From positions 62,001-126,000 of the forward strand of contig CALYCZ020000056.1 in assembly GCA_944470555.2 (NCBI GenBank): DNA of 64,000 bases, written 5' to 3'. The translations under genes were made by a program, and so were the position numbers. The notes below the pieces were generated by a model. It was not told the DNA's origin. It saw nothing but the letters and a program-made list of their open reading frames with translations, and did not search any database. Numbering within the stretch: position 1 is the stretch's first letter; each line of letters starts with the position of its first letter. Source of the DNA: Heterobilharzia americana (lineage: Eukaryota > Platyhelminthes > Trematoda > Strigeidida > Schistosomatidae). Below are positions 51,368-63,886 of the stretch, in pieces.

Positions 51368-53275
51368 AGTTATGACTATGAGTTATTTGCATTTAGCTAC
51401 AATAGCAGTGTTGACAGTTGCGCAGCTTCTTCTTGAAAGTGAAGTTCACTTACCATCCATTAACATCATCTGCAAGACGGATGGGTCTATTAAGAGGACT
51501 ATTTTTAGAAAGGACACATGAACTGGTCAATATACATTCATTTCTACAGCTCTACAAGAATTCAGAACAATACGAAATATATTGAAGAGAGACTGTGTGG
51601 AGACAGAAATAGATAGGCTGAGGATAAAGCTGGGACAAAATGACTGTCCATTTTAGTTGGCAGGTAAATGCATGTCAATATCTAAGGGGATGACAAAGAA
51701 AACAAGGCTACAAAGGAAACCACATACCTTAGACTAGATTTCGAAGACGATATCTGGTTCGATAACATATTGATTAAGTAAACTTTTTGGAAGAACATTA
51801 ACTGCAGAAAAAGATTTCGTTAGTTTTTCAACCAAACGACTATTGACAATAACGAATGGAGGATTGGTTATGAGTAATGTCCACATCAATGTTTATTTAT
51901 GAGTTCAAATACTCCTTTTGATGTGGTTACATAGGGGGCTATCCATGCTTGTTCATAAACATACATGCGTCAGCTTGGTTACGGAAAATAATGAAAAAAT
52001 GCCTACATGGTGAGGTTCATCCACACTTAGTACATAGTGAACATCAAATCAGGGCTTGTCTGTGATGTATTATATTTCATGTAATCTACTTAACGCGACA
52101 TACATACAGATGAAGCTGTATGAATCAATGCTAGGAGATCTAATCTGTATGTGCATCCACTTTGTCTACCTTGGCCAAAAATGATATCAACGTGATCTTT
52201 ATGAACTTATCAAGGATAAATTTTATATTTTGACTTCATGTCTCATCCCATTCTACCTTATTTCATTATTAAACATTTGTTTTGCTGACTGTTTATTCAT
52301 ACTACTACCCGTAGTCGTTTCCAAACCTTAAGTAACATTTCATATTTGTTATCTCGTTGTTATATTTGCTTAATCTTTTTTTAACCTTACCTTATTTGAA
52401 CATAACTCCCCGCTACATAGTGATCACTTGGTCCTCAGTAAACGAACAAACATTCATACTCCAGAGAGAGACAGAGAGAGAGAGAGAGATCATTAGCTCC
52501 AGATTTTCTCTCCTTATGTCATGATTATTCTATTCCCATTGCTTTCATTGCACAACTAACACTAAACTTATAACTACTTCTTCTTAGAAAAAAATTACAT
52601 CCATTTAATTTGATATTCATTTACCTCATCAACGCTAACCGTTTTAAGATGAAATAATTTTACTGTATGATATGCATTATATATTATATTTCATCAATAC
52701 TTATGGATTTATAAGTATGCAGCCTGATGAGGATGTCATTGTAAACAGTTGTTCCTTTAAACTATTCTTGTTCTTAACAAGACATTATAGTGAGATGAAA
52801 TATCTCTCCGTTTTCTACTTTAATCTGATTAATTCTATTAAGCTATGAAGGATGAAGTACACATGTTTGGAAGTTAACCAGACGCAGAGAAATGTCATAT
52901 TGTATGCCTAAAATAGTGGAGTATTTTCAATCCGAATATATTATCGTACAATCAGCAGATCATATATGATCAGTGAAATAAATTATTCTAGTGAATAGAT
53001 ATGATTGACTTATAGCAAATCAGTGATAATAGCTAAACATATTTCTTTCATTGGTGAATGGTTTTGACTTCTGTTACAGTCTGATTGGTTGTTTTGACTA
53101 ATTCGATAACAAGTTAGCAGAAAGTATTCAAATTCACTCACAAGATGGTTAGCAACACAGTCCATTCGACTTACTTTTGATTAGAATGAGGTACTTCCTC
53201 CATAAATGGTTTTTTCTCTATAGCCAGATAAATAGATGCTGCATTATTCACACATATATCATTTACTGATTACAG
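51368..53275. other. no gene seen; AG microsatellite
   Basis: AT-rich. A short AG-rich microsatellite lies at 52464-52490. No frame, exon or repeat end was supported. Confidence 0.4.
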
Positions 53276-53306
53276 GTCTTCCGAAAACATTCTATATTCA
53301 ATTTTG

Positions 53307-53429
53307 ATGTTATGGTCATGTATTCTTCGATTCTTGATATCTACTTCGTCAACAAACGAGACAACATGTGACCAGGTGGAGGATATTGAATATGAAAGAA
53401 TTGTGGCAGCAAATGAATCATACAGACAA
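53307..53429 (+). CDS. candidate first exon with signal peptide
   Basis: I do not recognise the protein. The ATG at 53307 opens 41 codons that end in CAA|GTAAGC, a good donor. The start (MLWSCILRFLIST) is hydrophobic like a short secretory signal peptide; then come two N-glycosylation sequons (NET at 17, NES at 36), one cysteine (21) and an acidic stretch (DQVEDIEYE). The frame is also open upstream back to 53232, and an AG at 53274-53275 could make this an internal exon instead. Phase 0 end fits the possible exon at 55529. In schistosomes, secreted proteins built from tiny exons (micro-exon genes) are known, but similarity to any of them is not shown. Confidence 0.35.
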
Positions 53430-53435
53430 GTAAGC

Positions 53436-54060
53436 GATTTCTAGAAATCTACATACACAACTAGTCTGACCATTACTATTACACACAAATAGTTAGAATG
53501 AAACAGAAACTTCAACTTACATCTACTAAATTCAAAAACACGTTGATCCTAGCAACGCAGTCACTGGTAAATGGACTAATTCTTCTTTAGCGCAAAACAA
53601 TATTGTGTTATTTTGTAGAAAATAATTTCTTTGTTTCCAATCAAATACTACGGTGAACATTACAAATCAATTGAAGTATTTTCTCATGGTCAGTTAAAAG
53701 TTATCCTTTGGTTTTATACTTCAAATAATCTGATGTTATGCAATTTGTTTGTTTGATGTGAAGCTAATTTTTATCCATACCCATAGATGAAAGATGAAAT
53801 ATTTAATTAAGATCTAAGCAAGCGTTCCTTTTAAAAATGCTAGTGTTTTCATAATATATACGCCAGTTTGAAATGAAGTTTCCCTACATAAATAGATGTT
53901 TATCATTTGATCATCAATATGATGTTCCCCCTCTGTGATTCAGCTAGATAGGGATTGGTATGAGAAATCCTGACTAGGCAGTCAGTGTGAATACGATCAA
54001 GCAGTAGTAACACGTCATCAATTCACATGGTAGTCGGACAAAATCCGTGGTGATTAAAAT
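53436..54060. other. no gene seen
   Basis: AT-rich; intron of the proposed gene if it is real. Confidence 0.35.
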
Positions 54061-54066
54061 GAAATA

Positions 54067-54165
54067 AAAATCTGGTCAGAAGTCAGACCTCGTGGGTCAG
54101 TTGGTAGAGCAGCGGGCCGGTGATCTGGTGGTCTCTGGTTCGAGTACCGCTGCGGTCCAGATTTT
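54067..54165 (+). repeat. tRNA-like sequence (pseudo-tRNA or SINE head)
   Basis: Bases 54086-54159 can be laid on a tRNA: acceptor GACCTCG/TGCGGTC with one mismatch, a D arm with AGTTGGTA, and a B-box (GGTTCGAGTACC, 54137-54148). The D stem has one mismatch and the anticodon and T stems have several, and base 33 is C instead of U, so a functional tRNA is unlikely. It is bracketed by a perfect 9-base inverted repeat, AAAATCTGG (54067-54075) and CCAGATTTT (54157-54165), which is not expected for either a tRNA gene or a SINE. Confidence 0.5.
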
Positions 54166-55528
54166 CATCTCACCTTAAATCATCACCTAGTATGGAGAAA
54201 TCTGTGACGAAGTGGCTCCATGTCAAAAGCATCATCTGCTCACTATTATACTTTTTACAGTATGATTTCAGTACAGTTATGCTAAAGGATTAATTGAGAA
54301 CCTGTTGTAAACTTCAGAATCTAAATTCATCGTTTTAGTTTGTTTATTAGATGATACACAGTAAGACTGTTGCTTACTAGATAACCTTTCAGACACAATT
54401 TATTGTCCATGTTAATATCCGGTAACTCTACAACTTTGAGACGTGGCTTAAATATTGTTGACATTTTAAAATCAGGATGAACAGAAAATCAGATAAGAAT
54501 TCCTTATAACATAGAGTTAGAAATAATCAGAGTACAAAACGGGCGAAGCATGTACAGTTACACGAGTAACATATACAGCAAACTAATAATAGTCTAAATT
54601 GCAATCAATAACCGATGTGAAAGTGTCCTAAACCTTTTCGAATTACGCTATCAGACAGTTGTAACAACGAGAACGTGTATGCTGTGGACACCCATATCCG
54701 TAAACCACGACAAACCCAACGTACTTTGTAGTATTCAGGTAACAAATTATGTTGCCAAAAAAAATATTAATATGGCCTATAACTGGGAAAGCTTGAGATC
54801 ACAAAGTAGTGGTAGAACTGCTTGGAAAACACTTGGATAATGAGGTATCTGGGTAGCTTTTTTATGCAATTCTACTGGTAAGCGAAACGTTATGTATAGA
54901 ATAGTGACTAGGGAAGAATTGTATAATGTAATGGAGAAATGCAAGAGAATATGTTCTTAAAAGGTTAGAAAGACAGTTATAAAAAGCGAAATAAAAAAGA
55001 AATGCGTTGCTTACACTGTTATAAAGTCAGCTAAGTTTAAACCAACTTTCTTTCTGTATGAAAGCGTCAGGTTTGTCCCTCCAATTTCAGTATTCTATAT
55101 AGTGTGAAGTGATGTGAAATCACCCTATTTTTGTGTGGTTATTTTGAACGCAGTTTGAGTATCCACATCAAGTTTTGTTTGGTGTAGATGGCGTGCTGTT
55201 GAAGTAAGGATACCAAATGGACACTTCAGGTGCAGATTCCTTGGAATATGATCAGCAAAGCGTGTAGATGTTTATCTGTCAGATATGCCTACGTAGTTAC
55301 GTGTATTTAAACTGGCAGTTATGACTGGAGGTAGAATGTCAATAGTATTTTTCTACCTGGGTCAGCATAACCGTACACTCTGTTTTGAAAACAGTAATTA
55401 ATTTTATTGCTCAAAATTCGCTGTTGATTACAGTTCTTAGCTTTCTATTGGCCACCTTTGCGAATAGGTAATCACCTCATAGCATCCTAACGTACACAGA
55501 TATTTTCTCATGTTTATTTCCACCCCAG
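54166..55528. other. no gene seen
   Basis: AT-rich with no supported frame, repeat or RNA gene. Confidence 0.4.
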
Positions 55529-55550
55529 TCAGAGGATGGATATTACCAAC
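55529..55550 (+). CDS. possible 22-bp micro-exon
   Basis: A long pyrimidine tract ending TTTCCACCCCAG (55528) precedes 22 bases reading SEDGYYQ plus one base, before GTACTT (a weak donor). It would accept phase 0 from 53307-53429 and pass phase 1 to 56554-56658. Read through instead, the same frame reaches a TGA at 55598-55600 and could be a last exon. The acceptor is good, the donor is not. Confidence 0.2.
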
Positions 55551-56329
55551 GTACTTCTGCATTAATCGCTGCAGATAATTTTCAAAACACACTTGCTTGA
55601 GTTATACACTCTTATCTTGGTTTATCTGTTGAGCGTAATTTTCTGGTCCTGTGGCACAGTGATCTCACTAATCATCGTTTATAGTTTATTGAGCGACAGC
55701 TGAGGAAGTGGAGCTAATGCACTCTGCGCCTTTTTTAATTAGTGAAATGTACTTTATCAGCTTGCATGCAGTTTAGCAGTATACAAGCAGATGTACTGAA
55801 GCCATAGTATTCTGCAATATTCCTAATTCTAGCTTCATTACAGTCAGTCAACAGACCAAAACATAGAAAATATATAACTATCGTTTGATGTTAAACTACA
55901 AATCCTTCAGCCTATCAACAGATATTTATATCAGCTTGTTGATCACCTAGTTTGTCAGTAAATCGTATCACTGAACATTCTAATTCTCATATCTTCATAG
56001 TAAATCGAGAAACTGCACTGATTCTCAGTTCGAAGGTGAGGAGATTCAGCAGACATACATGGAAATCAATGACAAACACCTCTGCATGTCTCGTCGGTAG
56101 ATTCTCAGAAATGCTTCCTCAGGATGTTACACCAAAGGTAATACCTCAAGTGATATAAGATTAGTGGACAGGCGTTCAATCTGCTTTCAAATATAGAATA
56201 ATAATCCATTGGAAGTGCTGATTAGCTGAATTCTGGCTGAATACCGGTTGCACTGTCGTGAAGCGTAATTGCCAAGTACAGACATTAAACTTCCCTCAAA
56301 CTTCTTGTCTTGTCTTAGATTATGTAGTA

Positions 56330-56500
56330 GAGCTGTGACCCACTGACTGAGGCAATTCACTTTCAACCTACATGTCACAAATCTGAAGTCACTCCACCAT
56401 TCGAGGTCCGGTCAGGCAGATTGTTTCATTTTCCCCAATACACCACGTGTGGCTGATTGCTCACTGCACAAACATGCCTACAGTTGCTGAATGAGTTTTT
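56330..56500 (+). repeat. decayed SINE-like scrap
   Basis: Resembles the 11815-11960 SINE: a TTCACTTTCAAC phrase, then CATTCGAGGTCC where the B-box would be, then a GGCAGATTG and CTGATTGCTCAC body. Weak. Confidence 0.35.
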
Positions 56501-56553
56501 ATCTCATTGATAAGATAATGATCATTTAATCCAGTGAGATTTATTTATTGAAG

Positions 56554-56658
56554 GTGCAATCGGTGTTGGAGAAAATGCTCTTCAGATGATTCCATTGAGG
56601 AGGATCAATGCTTTCATTGGTGTAGATAAAGATAGTGTAATTGAGACAACTGTAACTG
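56554..56658 (+). CDS. candidate internal exon, unknown protein
   Basis: Not recognised. After an AG at 56552-56553 (its tract, TTTATTTATTGAAG, is only moderate) come 105 open bases: AIGVGENALQMIPLRR then INAFIGVDKDSVIETTVT. They end in CTG|GTGAGT, a consensus donor at 56659. Phase 1 in and phase 1 out. The content, with balanced charged and hydrophobic residues, looks more like protein than most frames nearby. Phase fits a join to 63831-63886, where the codon across the joint would be GTC. Confidence 0.35.
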
Positions 56659-56939
56659 GTGAGTATTGATGATAACTTTATTCATCCATTTTCCTGAAGT
56701 TATATTCACAATAAAATTCACGTTTTGAATTAGTGGGTTATGAATTCGACGAGGGTGATTAATCTCTGCTTACTGTGTTCTCTGTGAAAGTAGAATAGGC
56801 ATGTAAAGCATTCAGTGAACACTCTGTTCACAAGACAACCCTTGTAGCGCATTTAACCCAAGGTGGTTATGGAGGACCGAACCATGATTGACACTGACTG
56901 AAAAATCAACGTAGATCCTTGCACACAGGTGCACTGGCT

Positions 56940-59900
56940 CAAGTTGTCACAGTTCACAGTAATACATAAAGAACAGGTGGGTGGAAAAAGAGTGATATTA
57001 GAAAAGATAAAGTTTGATGAGAGAATAAAAACTCTGAAGATAAGAGTTAGTTCAGATATCCAAGCTTTCGGTGGTTTCAGGGAGTGAATACATCTTCACC
57101 TTTGTGATCGATTTTCAGCCATGTATTCAATAGTCTCCAACCACTGATTCCTTTATTCTCTGGGACCCTAACTAGACAGCCTTCATCGCCCCACACGACT
57201 CAGAATAACAGTACGGGACTTCAGTGACTGATGTCACGTCTTATTCTGACCACTCTGAACCCCTTTCCAAACTAATCCAACTTCTAGGATGACACGTTGA
57301 GGAAAGCAACAGCTGGGTATGCGCAGTACATGTCCAAGCCATCTCAGTTGACTAAGGTTCACAATCTCATCAATCGACTTGCCTGTTTTGCCTAGTACCC
57401 TTTTCCTGACCTCAACATTGCTTACGCGGAAATTAAACCAAACGCAAGCAATCTTGCGACTACACCAGTGATCGAAACCCTGTAATCTCTCCGTATCTTC
57501 TCCTTTCATCAGCCGTCCCTCACAGCCGTACAACAAACAGTACAGAATGGACTGCAGCCCATTACACTCGCCCTTTGATTGGCAGTCATAAATCTCATCA
57601 GTTGGTCATACAGATGATACAGGCTGGCAAATGCCAAACAGGTTCTCCATATCTGAGCTGAGATGCAATTAGCAACCAGCCCTTTCGGGCTGATGCGAAT
57701 TCTCAAGTGAAGTGGTTGACATATCCCACCACTTCACTCCTTATTATCAAACTGGTAGTCGTTACAGATCAGTCCTGGAGCACCATCTCACATTTCACTG
57801 GTGTAAAACACATGCTAGCCAAATGTACTCAGAATTCTGCTGAAGTCATTCTGAAGACTCTGCATTGAGTCAGTGTCTTCACTTAGCAGGACACTGTCGT
57901 CTGTATGTTCATTGTCATCCGCATGACCTCCAGGAAGTAGGTCAATCCCCGTGAAGTCAGACATATCTACAATTATATCCATAGGTACGTCTGTAACGAA
58001 GTTTAATAGCAAGGTTGACAATTGGGCTCCCTGGCAGACAACATTAGTTGTCGTCAGTCCACTTGGAAACTCTCCATACCCCTGATAGGGCTGCGTGGAT
58101 TCCAGTGGCGAGCTTTGATTAGCTTTATACATGTGGTTGGTACTCCGTTCACAGTCATACCCCGCAAATAATACCTCACGGTCTACAGTGTCAAATGCTT
58201 CCTTCACGTCAAGAAATATGGCTACTGTCAGTCTCCGGTAGGTATACCTGTCTTTCAGAACCTACCATGGAGTATAAACATGATCGATATACCCTCGGCT
58301 ATATCTGAAACTGGCCTGATTTCATGGAGCTTTTTATTCTTGAGAGTCAATTTGGTGTCGAATAACTATGGAATCCAGGATCTTGAACATAATATAAGTG
58401 AAACTAATTCCCCTATGACAGTCTTAACAAGATTCCTCTCTCGTCTCAGAGACTGGGATGATCATTGAAGTACACCAGTCTGACAGCACTACCCCTGATT
58501 CCTGTACACTATCTAGTAATTCCATCACTTTAATTAGCGACTTCTCACCTCCATCCATCCTTGAAAACTTTAGGTAGCAGACTGTCAGGTCTTACTGTTT
58601 TGCATCGTTTCAAGTTATATACAGATTTCTTAACTTCAAGGGAAGTTGGAGGACCAACATCTACATCCTATACAGGTGCAGGCTGGATGTTGTGCAACCG
58701 AAATGTTGCTGGATCTCAGCTGATCTGGGCTTCAAAGTGTTCTGCCTAACTTTCTAGCCTTCTATCCTAGGAGGTAATCAGAGTTTTATCTTTCTCAAGG
58801 ATATTTTGACTCACAACCCTCTTCTTCTTGCCGGTAGTTTTGATGAGCCATAATAGTTGCTAGGTGACACCCAACTGTGATGCCTCCTCCACCTTTATTA
58901 CTTTCTTCGTTCACCACTGCTCGCGATCGACGCGAAGACTGTTAGTCAATTTATGTTCAAGTTGCTTTCCGTCTTCGTCGTGGTCAAACCCAACCACGTA
59001 GAATCAGTCTTCTCGCATCAATTTGTTCGAGTGATGTCGCAGAAATCCATTGGCGTTTGCTAACTTTCGGGAGTCGGCTACCAATTGTCTTTACTGCTTT
59101 TTCTACAGCAGACCTAAAATCTCCCCACGTTTCTTCAGGATGAGCATTGTTCTCAGGTTCAGACAAACGCTTAGCTATCTTTTCTCTAAATGCGTACTTA
59201 ACTTCTTCAACTACCATTCGAGAACAGATGGGACTCACTGCCTCATATCTACTGCCGCCAGCAAGGTGCAAGCATACATGAGCCCGTAGTAGCTGGCGAT
59301 TGGAGTCCAAACTAGTACTTCAGAAAGAGCAGCAAACCTCCGCCGATTTACTTAAACTATGTGTCACAGCAATGCAATCTATCTGCGTCCATCGTTGGTA
59401 TAATGTCAGCGAACGCCATATTGCTTAGTGTCTTTCTTTATGCTTAGATTTGGTGCAGCAGACCATCACCGTTGTCGGTTTGCTGACATGGGATTCCGTA
59501 AATGCAACCGAGATATCTTTCTGATTGGGTCAGTTCAGCTTCCCTACTGGAGCGCTGAAGTCACCTATCATTATAACTACTCTTGAAAGTTAGTTAGTTG
59601 GAGGCAGTCGGCAGGAAACCCTAGATCTGGGCTTCATCCTTGTTGGGACTCACCAGTAAGGCGTATCTGCAACCTCGACGGCACTGATGTCCCGCCTGAG
59701 GTTCGAACATGTATCATCCAGTGTTGTAGTCAGTGACTTTACCACTGAGCTATTCGGGACGCGATCCACCTCCTGTAGGACTGGATTACATGTAATGATT
59801 GGTCACGGGAGTGCAACCAATTTCAAGTTGTCTAGTCTTGAGTACAGATCGAGTCTTATCAATCATGTTTGCAATGTGGCCACCAAGCTAGGAGGCTCAG

Positions 59901-60990
59901 CATCGTGGTGCACATTATTGGTTGTACTCTCATGGCCAATCAATACATTTGGAAGTTTTGCTTTCAATAGCAAGAAATGACAAAATTCTCGTAGAATTCA
60001 TCTTTTGTATCATCCAAGCTACATTTGTTGGTGCGTAGGCGAAGATTACGAATAGGTATCGCCTACTATCACGATCTTTCCTATTACTTACAGATCCATT
60101 CAGTCAAGCAGCACATAGACTGCTGTTGAAGAGTGTCCAGTCGGGGATTTCACTTTCCGCTCTACAATGCAACGATAGGCTTACACTAGCGTGTCCACAA
60201 GAACTATCCATTAGGACTTCGGATACTCGTACGGTGAATTTTAAAGATTAGCTAATATGATCAGATGAGGTTAATTTAACAACCACACCGAGGTTTTGCA
60301 TACGTGTTTCAGAGATACAACATATAGTGATGGCTAGAGATTCGCAAATTCCAGTGAATGATGCTTTCTGTCCAATTTGTCATCAAGTTCGGAAGCTGAA
60401 AGTCCCTACTTGAAACTGATGAAGGCGTGTTAGGAAACTAAGAATAAGATTTTGATGACTTTGATCATTGACAATGGTTGTAGTGTGACAGATTAGGTAG
60501 GGCGTAAGAGGTAAAATATTAGTATGAGGTGATGAAGGTAAAGGAGGAGATACAGTTAAGGAGGATAGGTTACGTTTAACTGGATAATGTGTACTCCTGG
60601 AAGTGTGTTAGTGGCTGACACTTTTCAGTTGCCCCATGCCGTTGATGGCTATTTCTTCTAAAGGAAGCTGAAAAAGAAAGATGTGTGTTGCTACAGTGTC
60701 CATAGGAGATCTGATCGAGACCCGTTACACGCAGTCTTTTCAGAGATGTTTTTTTGAGGTTTAGTTACTTTAACGTCAGTTAGAGACGACGATGACTGCC
60801 GGCATCGAAAAACCAGGAAGCAGGTGGAGTGTGTTATTTTTAGGGTCGACCTTTTCTGAGCCCTCGTGTCCCACAGGAAAGCTAGCATTAGAAGGGCAGT
60901 GCTAATCATCCGAAGGAAACACATTACTTATGTCACATCCCATCCAGCTGGCTGCATTACGTCTTCCTCCCTCAGATGGTCATCATAGTA
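56940..60990 (-). mobile_element. degenerate full-length RTE (subfamily C)
   Basis: Minus strand, from the 5' region (~60990, matching the 5' region of the 20.3-kb copy in reverse) to the 3' end (~56940). Pieces in order: a VGQQ-like region (near 60400); endonuclease near 59500-60080; linker with EKIAKRLSEPENNAHPEETWG and KRQWISATS (59310-58984); RT palm pieces with EAFDTVDREVLF, CQGAQLSTLLLNF and HTDDSVLL for YADD (58207-57815); C-terminus with MLYGCEGRLM, LRWLGHVLRI (57536-57234). Many stops; dead. A SINE interrupts the endonuclease. Confidence 0.85.
59592..59948 (-). mobile_element. ~357-bp SINE in RTE copy, with TSD
   Basis: Interrupts the RTE endonuclease between the SKAK and VVIMIGD blocks. 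Target words TTGAAAGTT (59583-59591) and TTGGAAGTT (59949-59957) match at 8 of 9 bases. On the minus strand it holds a tRNA-like part: an A-box TAGCTCAGTGGT (near 59753-59742) and a B-box GTTCGAACC (59709-59701), with ~180 bases before and ~100 after. Unlike the head-first SINEs elsewhere in the window, the tRNA-like part is internal. Confidence 0.7.
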
Positions 60991-61155
60991 TAGTAGTAGA
61001 CACTATAGAGGTAACTGCATTTAGTCTTACTATTATCCAAGAGACCTTTCTGGAATGGTGACACCTCGAAGGAACAAGCGTTACACCAGAATAGCTCGAT
61101 GAGTCATTATGATATGCAACCCCGACCAAGATGTTAAGGTAGCAGATATCGGTGG

Positions 61156-61293
61156 GTGACTTTGAAGACCACCCTAACAGCTGCCAAAATAACCAATCAG
61201 ATTCCGGTGTTTTGACTGGGAAGACAATTTTTCATAGGATAGGGAAATGTGATTATTTTCTTCCTCAGTTGCTAGGGTGGCCTTTAAAGTCAC
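61156..61293. repeat. inverted repeat with a third copy
   Basis: Arms 61156-61183 and 61266-61293 are 28-base inverted copies with about four mismatches. A third copy of the right-arm core (GTGGCCTTTGAAGTCAC) is at 61414-61430. The spacer is 82 bases. The 85-codon frame 61152-61409 spans this and is a by-product. It could be a small foldback element. Confidence 0.55.
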
Positions 61294-61430
61294 TGCTATC
61301 GGTAGAGTCAAAAGAATTTCAGTGCTACTATTTTAGTTTCCTTCTACCGGTTGAAAGAGACAGAATTACTTCAGGAAAAACCAACCCAAACGATAACTTC
61401 GTTATCTGAAAGTGTGGCCTTTGAAGTCAC

Positions 61431-63830
61431 TTGAAATTATTGAAACAGAATACATTTATTAGGAAAACTGAACAGATTATTGCCTTTTGATAGGTGTATA
61501 CATTAACAGGTAGTTTAGGAATATAAATATCTAATGTGGAGAAAATGCCGAAACTATTTCAAAAAATTCCATAGTTTATCTTTTTATTATTGGTTTCTGC
61601 AATAAAACTGCATAGGTGTTTAACTGACTGAAGTTATAAGTACAGAAATTCATTGTCACATAAATACCAGTTTTTAAGAAATATATCCACTGTTTTCATT
61701 TTCTCAGATACATTGTTAGCTGTACGCTGGCCGAATATCAGCATTTGTGACTCTCATAGGGAGAAAATAATTGACAATGGTATGTAAAGATTTCAGTAGT
61801 AATTATTTGCATAGTGGTCTTTCGTCTGTAAAGATGATGGCTGTATTTACCATACATTTTTATACATTTTCTGATTAGTTGCAGTAAAATGAAAATAACT
61901 ACATGTCTGCTAAAGGAAATATATATTTATGAAGTAGCGATCTCTGTTATCTTGGAAGCTGACAAAAGCAGTCCTACGGAGAAATCAAACCTGTACTAGT
62001 AATCATATGTTTGAATAGAAAGTGGAACAAATCCGGTTACATCTTTGATCAATGTACTGATGCACACAATAATTATAACTCAGTCAACTGATTTGTCAGT
62101 AAATGTGTTCATGGGTGTGAATTAGTATAAGAAAGACAGTACGAAAACAAAATTCATTTCATTTGTGCGGACATGTTATGCATATTATGATCATTGTTTA
62201 TTGCATGTTATTTTGCAAACACTTTTGAAATTAGCTGAGTTGTTGAGCCCCACTGTCCATTAAACGAATTGAAGTTCAAGATGATATGAAATGTTTCAGC
62301 TAATTTTCATCCACTGGATTTTCAATTTCAATTTTGAAAAGCTTTCACATTTTCATGTTCACTGTTTCCATGGCGGAGGCAACTGTCTTGCTTATTATCT
62401 TCAACAGATGTATGAGCTCACCGTTCTGGATGATTTCATGCTTCATCAGTTTAGGAAATTCAACTTGATATCTAAGTGGTTTCCACTAAACATAACAGAC
62501 TCTTCAATTTAGGAATCTTTCGTCTTTATGACGGTAATGTTGAAATGGAAAATCATGAATACTAGTGTGAGACATACAGCGAGTGAATTATGTCAGCTAC
62601 AACCACTCCAGAAACTTGCTGAATCTTCTTTCCCTGTGCTTAGTTATCTTCAGCAAGACCAAAATAGACGTTATGGTAGACAAACTTATTAGTCAGGTGT
62701 CTATGACAAGGTTTTTATCCAAGCTATATATAAATTACAAACTTGACTAAACATTGAGTGGTGTTTGCACACCTTCCTCGTTGTCGCTGGGATCATTCAA
62801 GACCTGTGTGATTCTTGACAAAGTGTAAATAATTTGAACGTCAACAGCTGCTATGCAAATATGGATGAAATGGACTGATTGAAATAAAGTCGACTTGTTT
62901 CAACACACACATTTTGTCAGGCATGTCAGATGCTGAGAGATGACAGATGTAGATGTTCAACACCAACAACTGTGATCTCAGTTAGTTTCATGTGAACACG
63001 TTCATTTATAGAGGGCCACTTCAATGCTATTTCTGACCTGAATATCACCAAACGCAAGCAGTTATTGGGAAGCTGGAGATCGAGTGTGACACTGCAGAAC
63101 ACGATGATTTCTACGAAAGTGTCTAGATGACTACCCTTTGTATTCCTGATCAACGAACATGATGAGTGATGTGTCGAAATGCTTTGAAATGAGAATGAAT
63201 GTGAAGAGTAGGTGGTGTGGGAGTAAAACTACATCCATAAGAATTCGTTCACAACTCTGGAAGCCATCATCGTGATAGTGTTATTCCACAATATTCAGTC
63301 TGCACACTAGTCAATAGTTTGGATGCACAGTTTGTTATTTGAGATTGAAAGTAGGCGAGAGTGGGGTGAAAATAACACTGTGAAACACAGTAAACGATTA
63401 AGTCTCACACACGAATTCACGTGTATGCCTTCAAATATACTAGCCAAATGAATGTTATTCCGATCTATCCTCTAGAGATAAATTTGTTGTTCTCTGTGCA
63501 ACACTGACCTCACTGTATTATTAGTTCTCATTTGTATGTCTATTAATGTCATGACATGTTATTATGTGACTAAGGACTCAACAATTTAGAAGACATTCAG
63601 CAGAAAGTGAATAAAATTATTGCTCAATAGCTCAGTTTCACATGATGACACTTGAAGTCAGTGAGTGGTTTTATTTTGCATCGAAATAAGTATTATGCTA
63701 TGGCCTTTGTCAGTGTGTACATGCATCTTTAGAAAAATCGATCATCAGAATTCTGTGTCTATGTTCAGTGGGGAGATATTGATTTTCAATTTCCCACGAA
63801 GATGTGCATTCCTCAATTTTCCTCTTTTAG
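61431..63830. other. no gene recognised
   Basis: AT-rich. The 73-codon frame at 62291-62512 starts MFQLIFIHWIFNFNF but has no splice or family support. Confidence 0.35.
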
Positions 63831-63886
63831 TCGAGGTAATTTGTGCATTCTATCCTAACGGGAATATATCCATTTACTTTGAGGAG
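63831..63886 (+). CDS. candidate micro-exon, unknown protein
   Basis: Not recognised. A strong acceptor (TTTTCCTCTTTTAG, ends 63830) precedes 56 bases, of which one frame alone is open (EVICAFYPNGNISIYFEE, entered in phase 1), then GAG|GTAAGC, a strong donor at 63887. A second strong acceptor (CTCTTTTCATTGTAG) follows at 63962, giving a 76-base intron, and another at 63990; both lie at the very edge. With the first, the frame reaches TGA at 63993-63995; with the second it stays open. The NGNISIYFEE stretch faintly recalls a beta strand of plexin-domain/nidogen-like ectodomains; I cannot confirm that. Confidence 0.4.

Noticed and set aside
52464..52490. AG-rich run considered as a regulatory GAGA-type site.
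   Set aside because: A simple microsatellite with no gene or promoter nearby to support a regulatory role.
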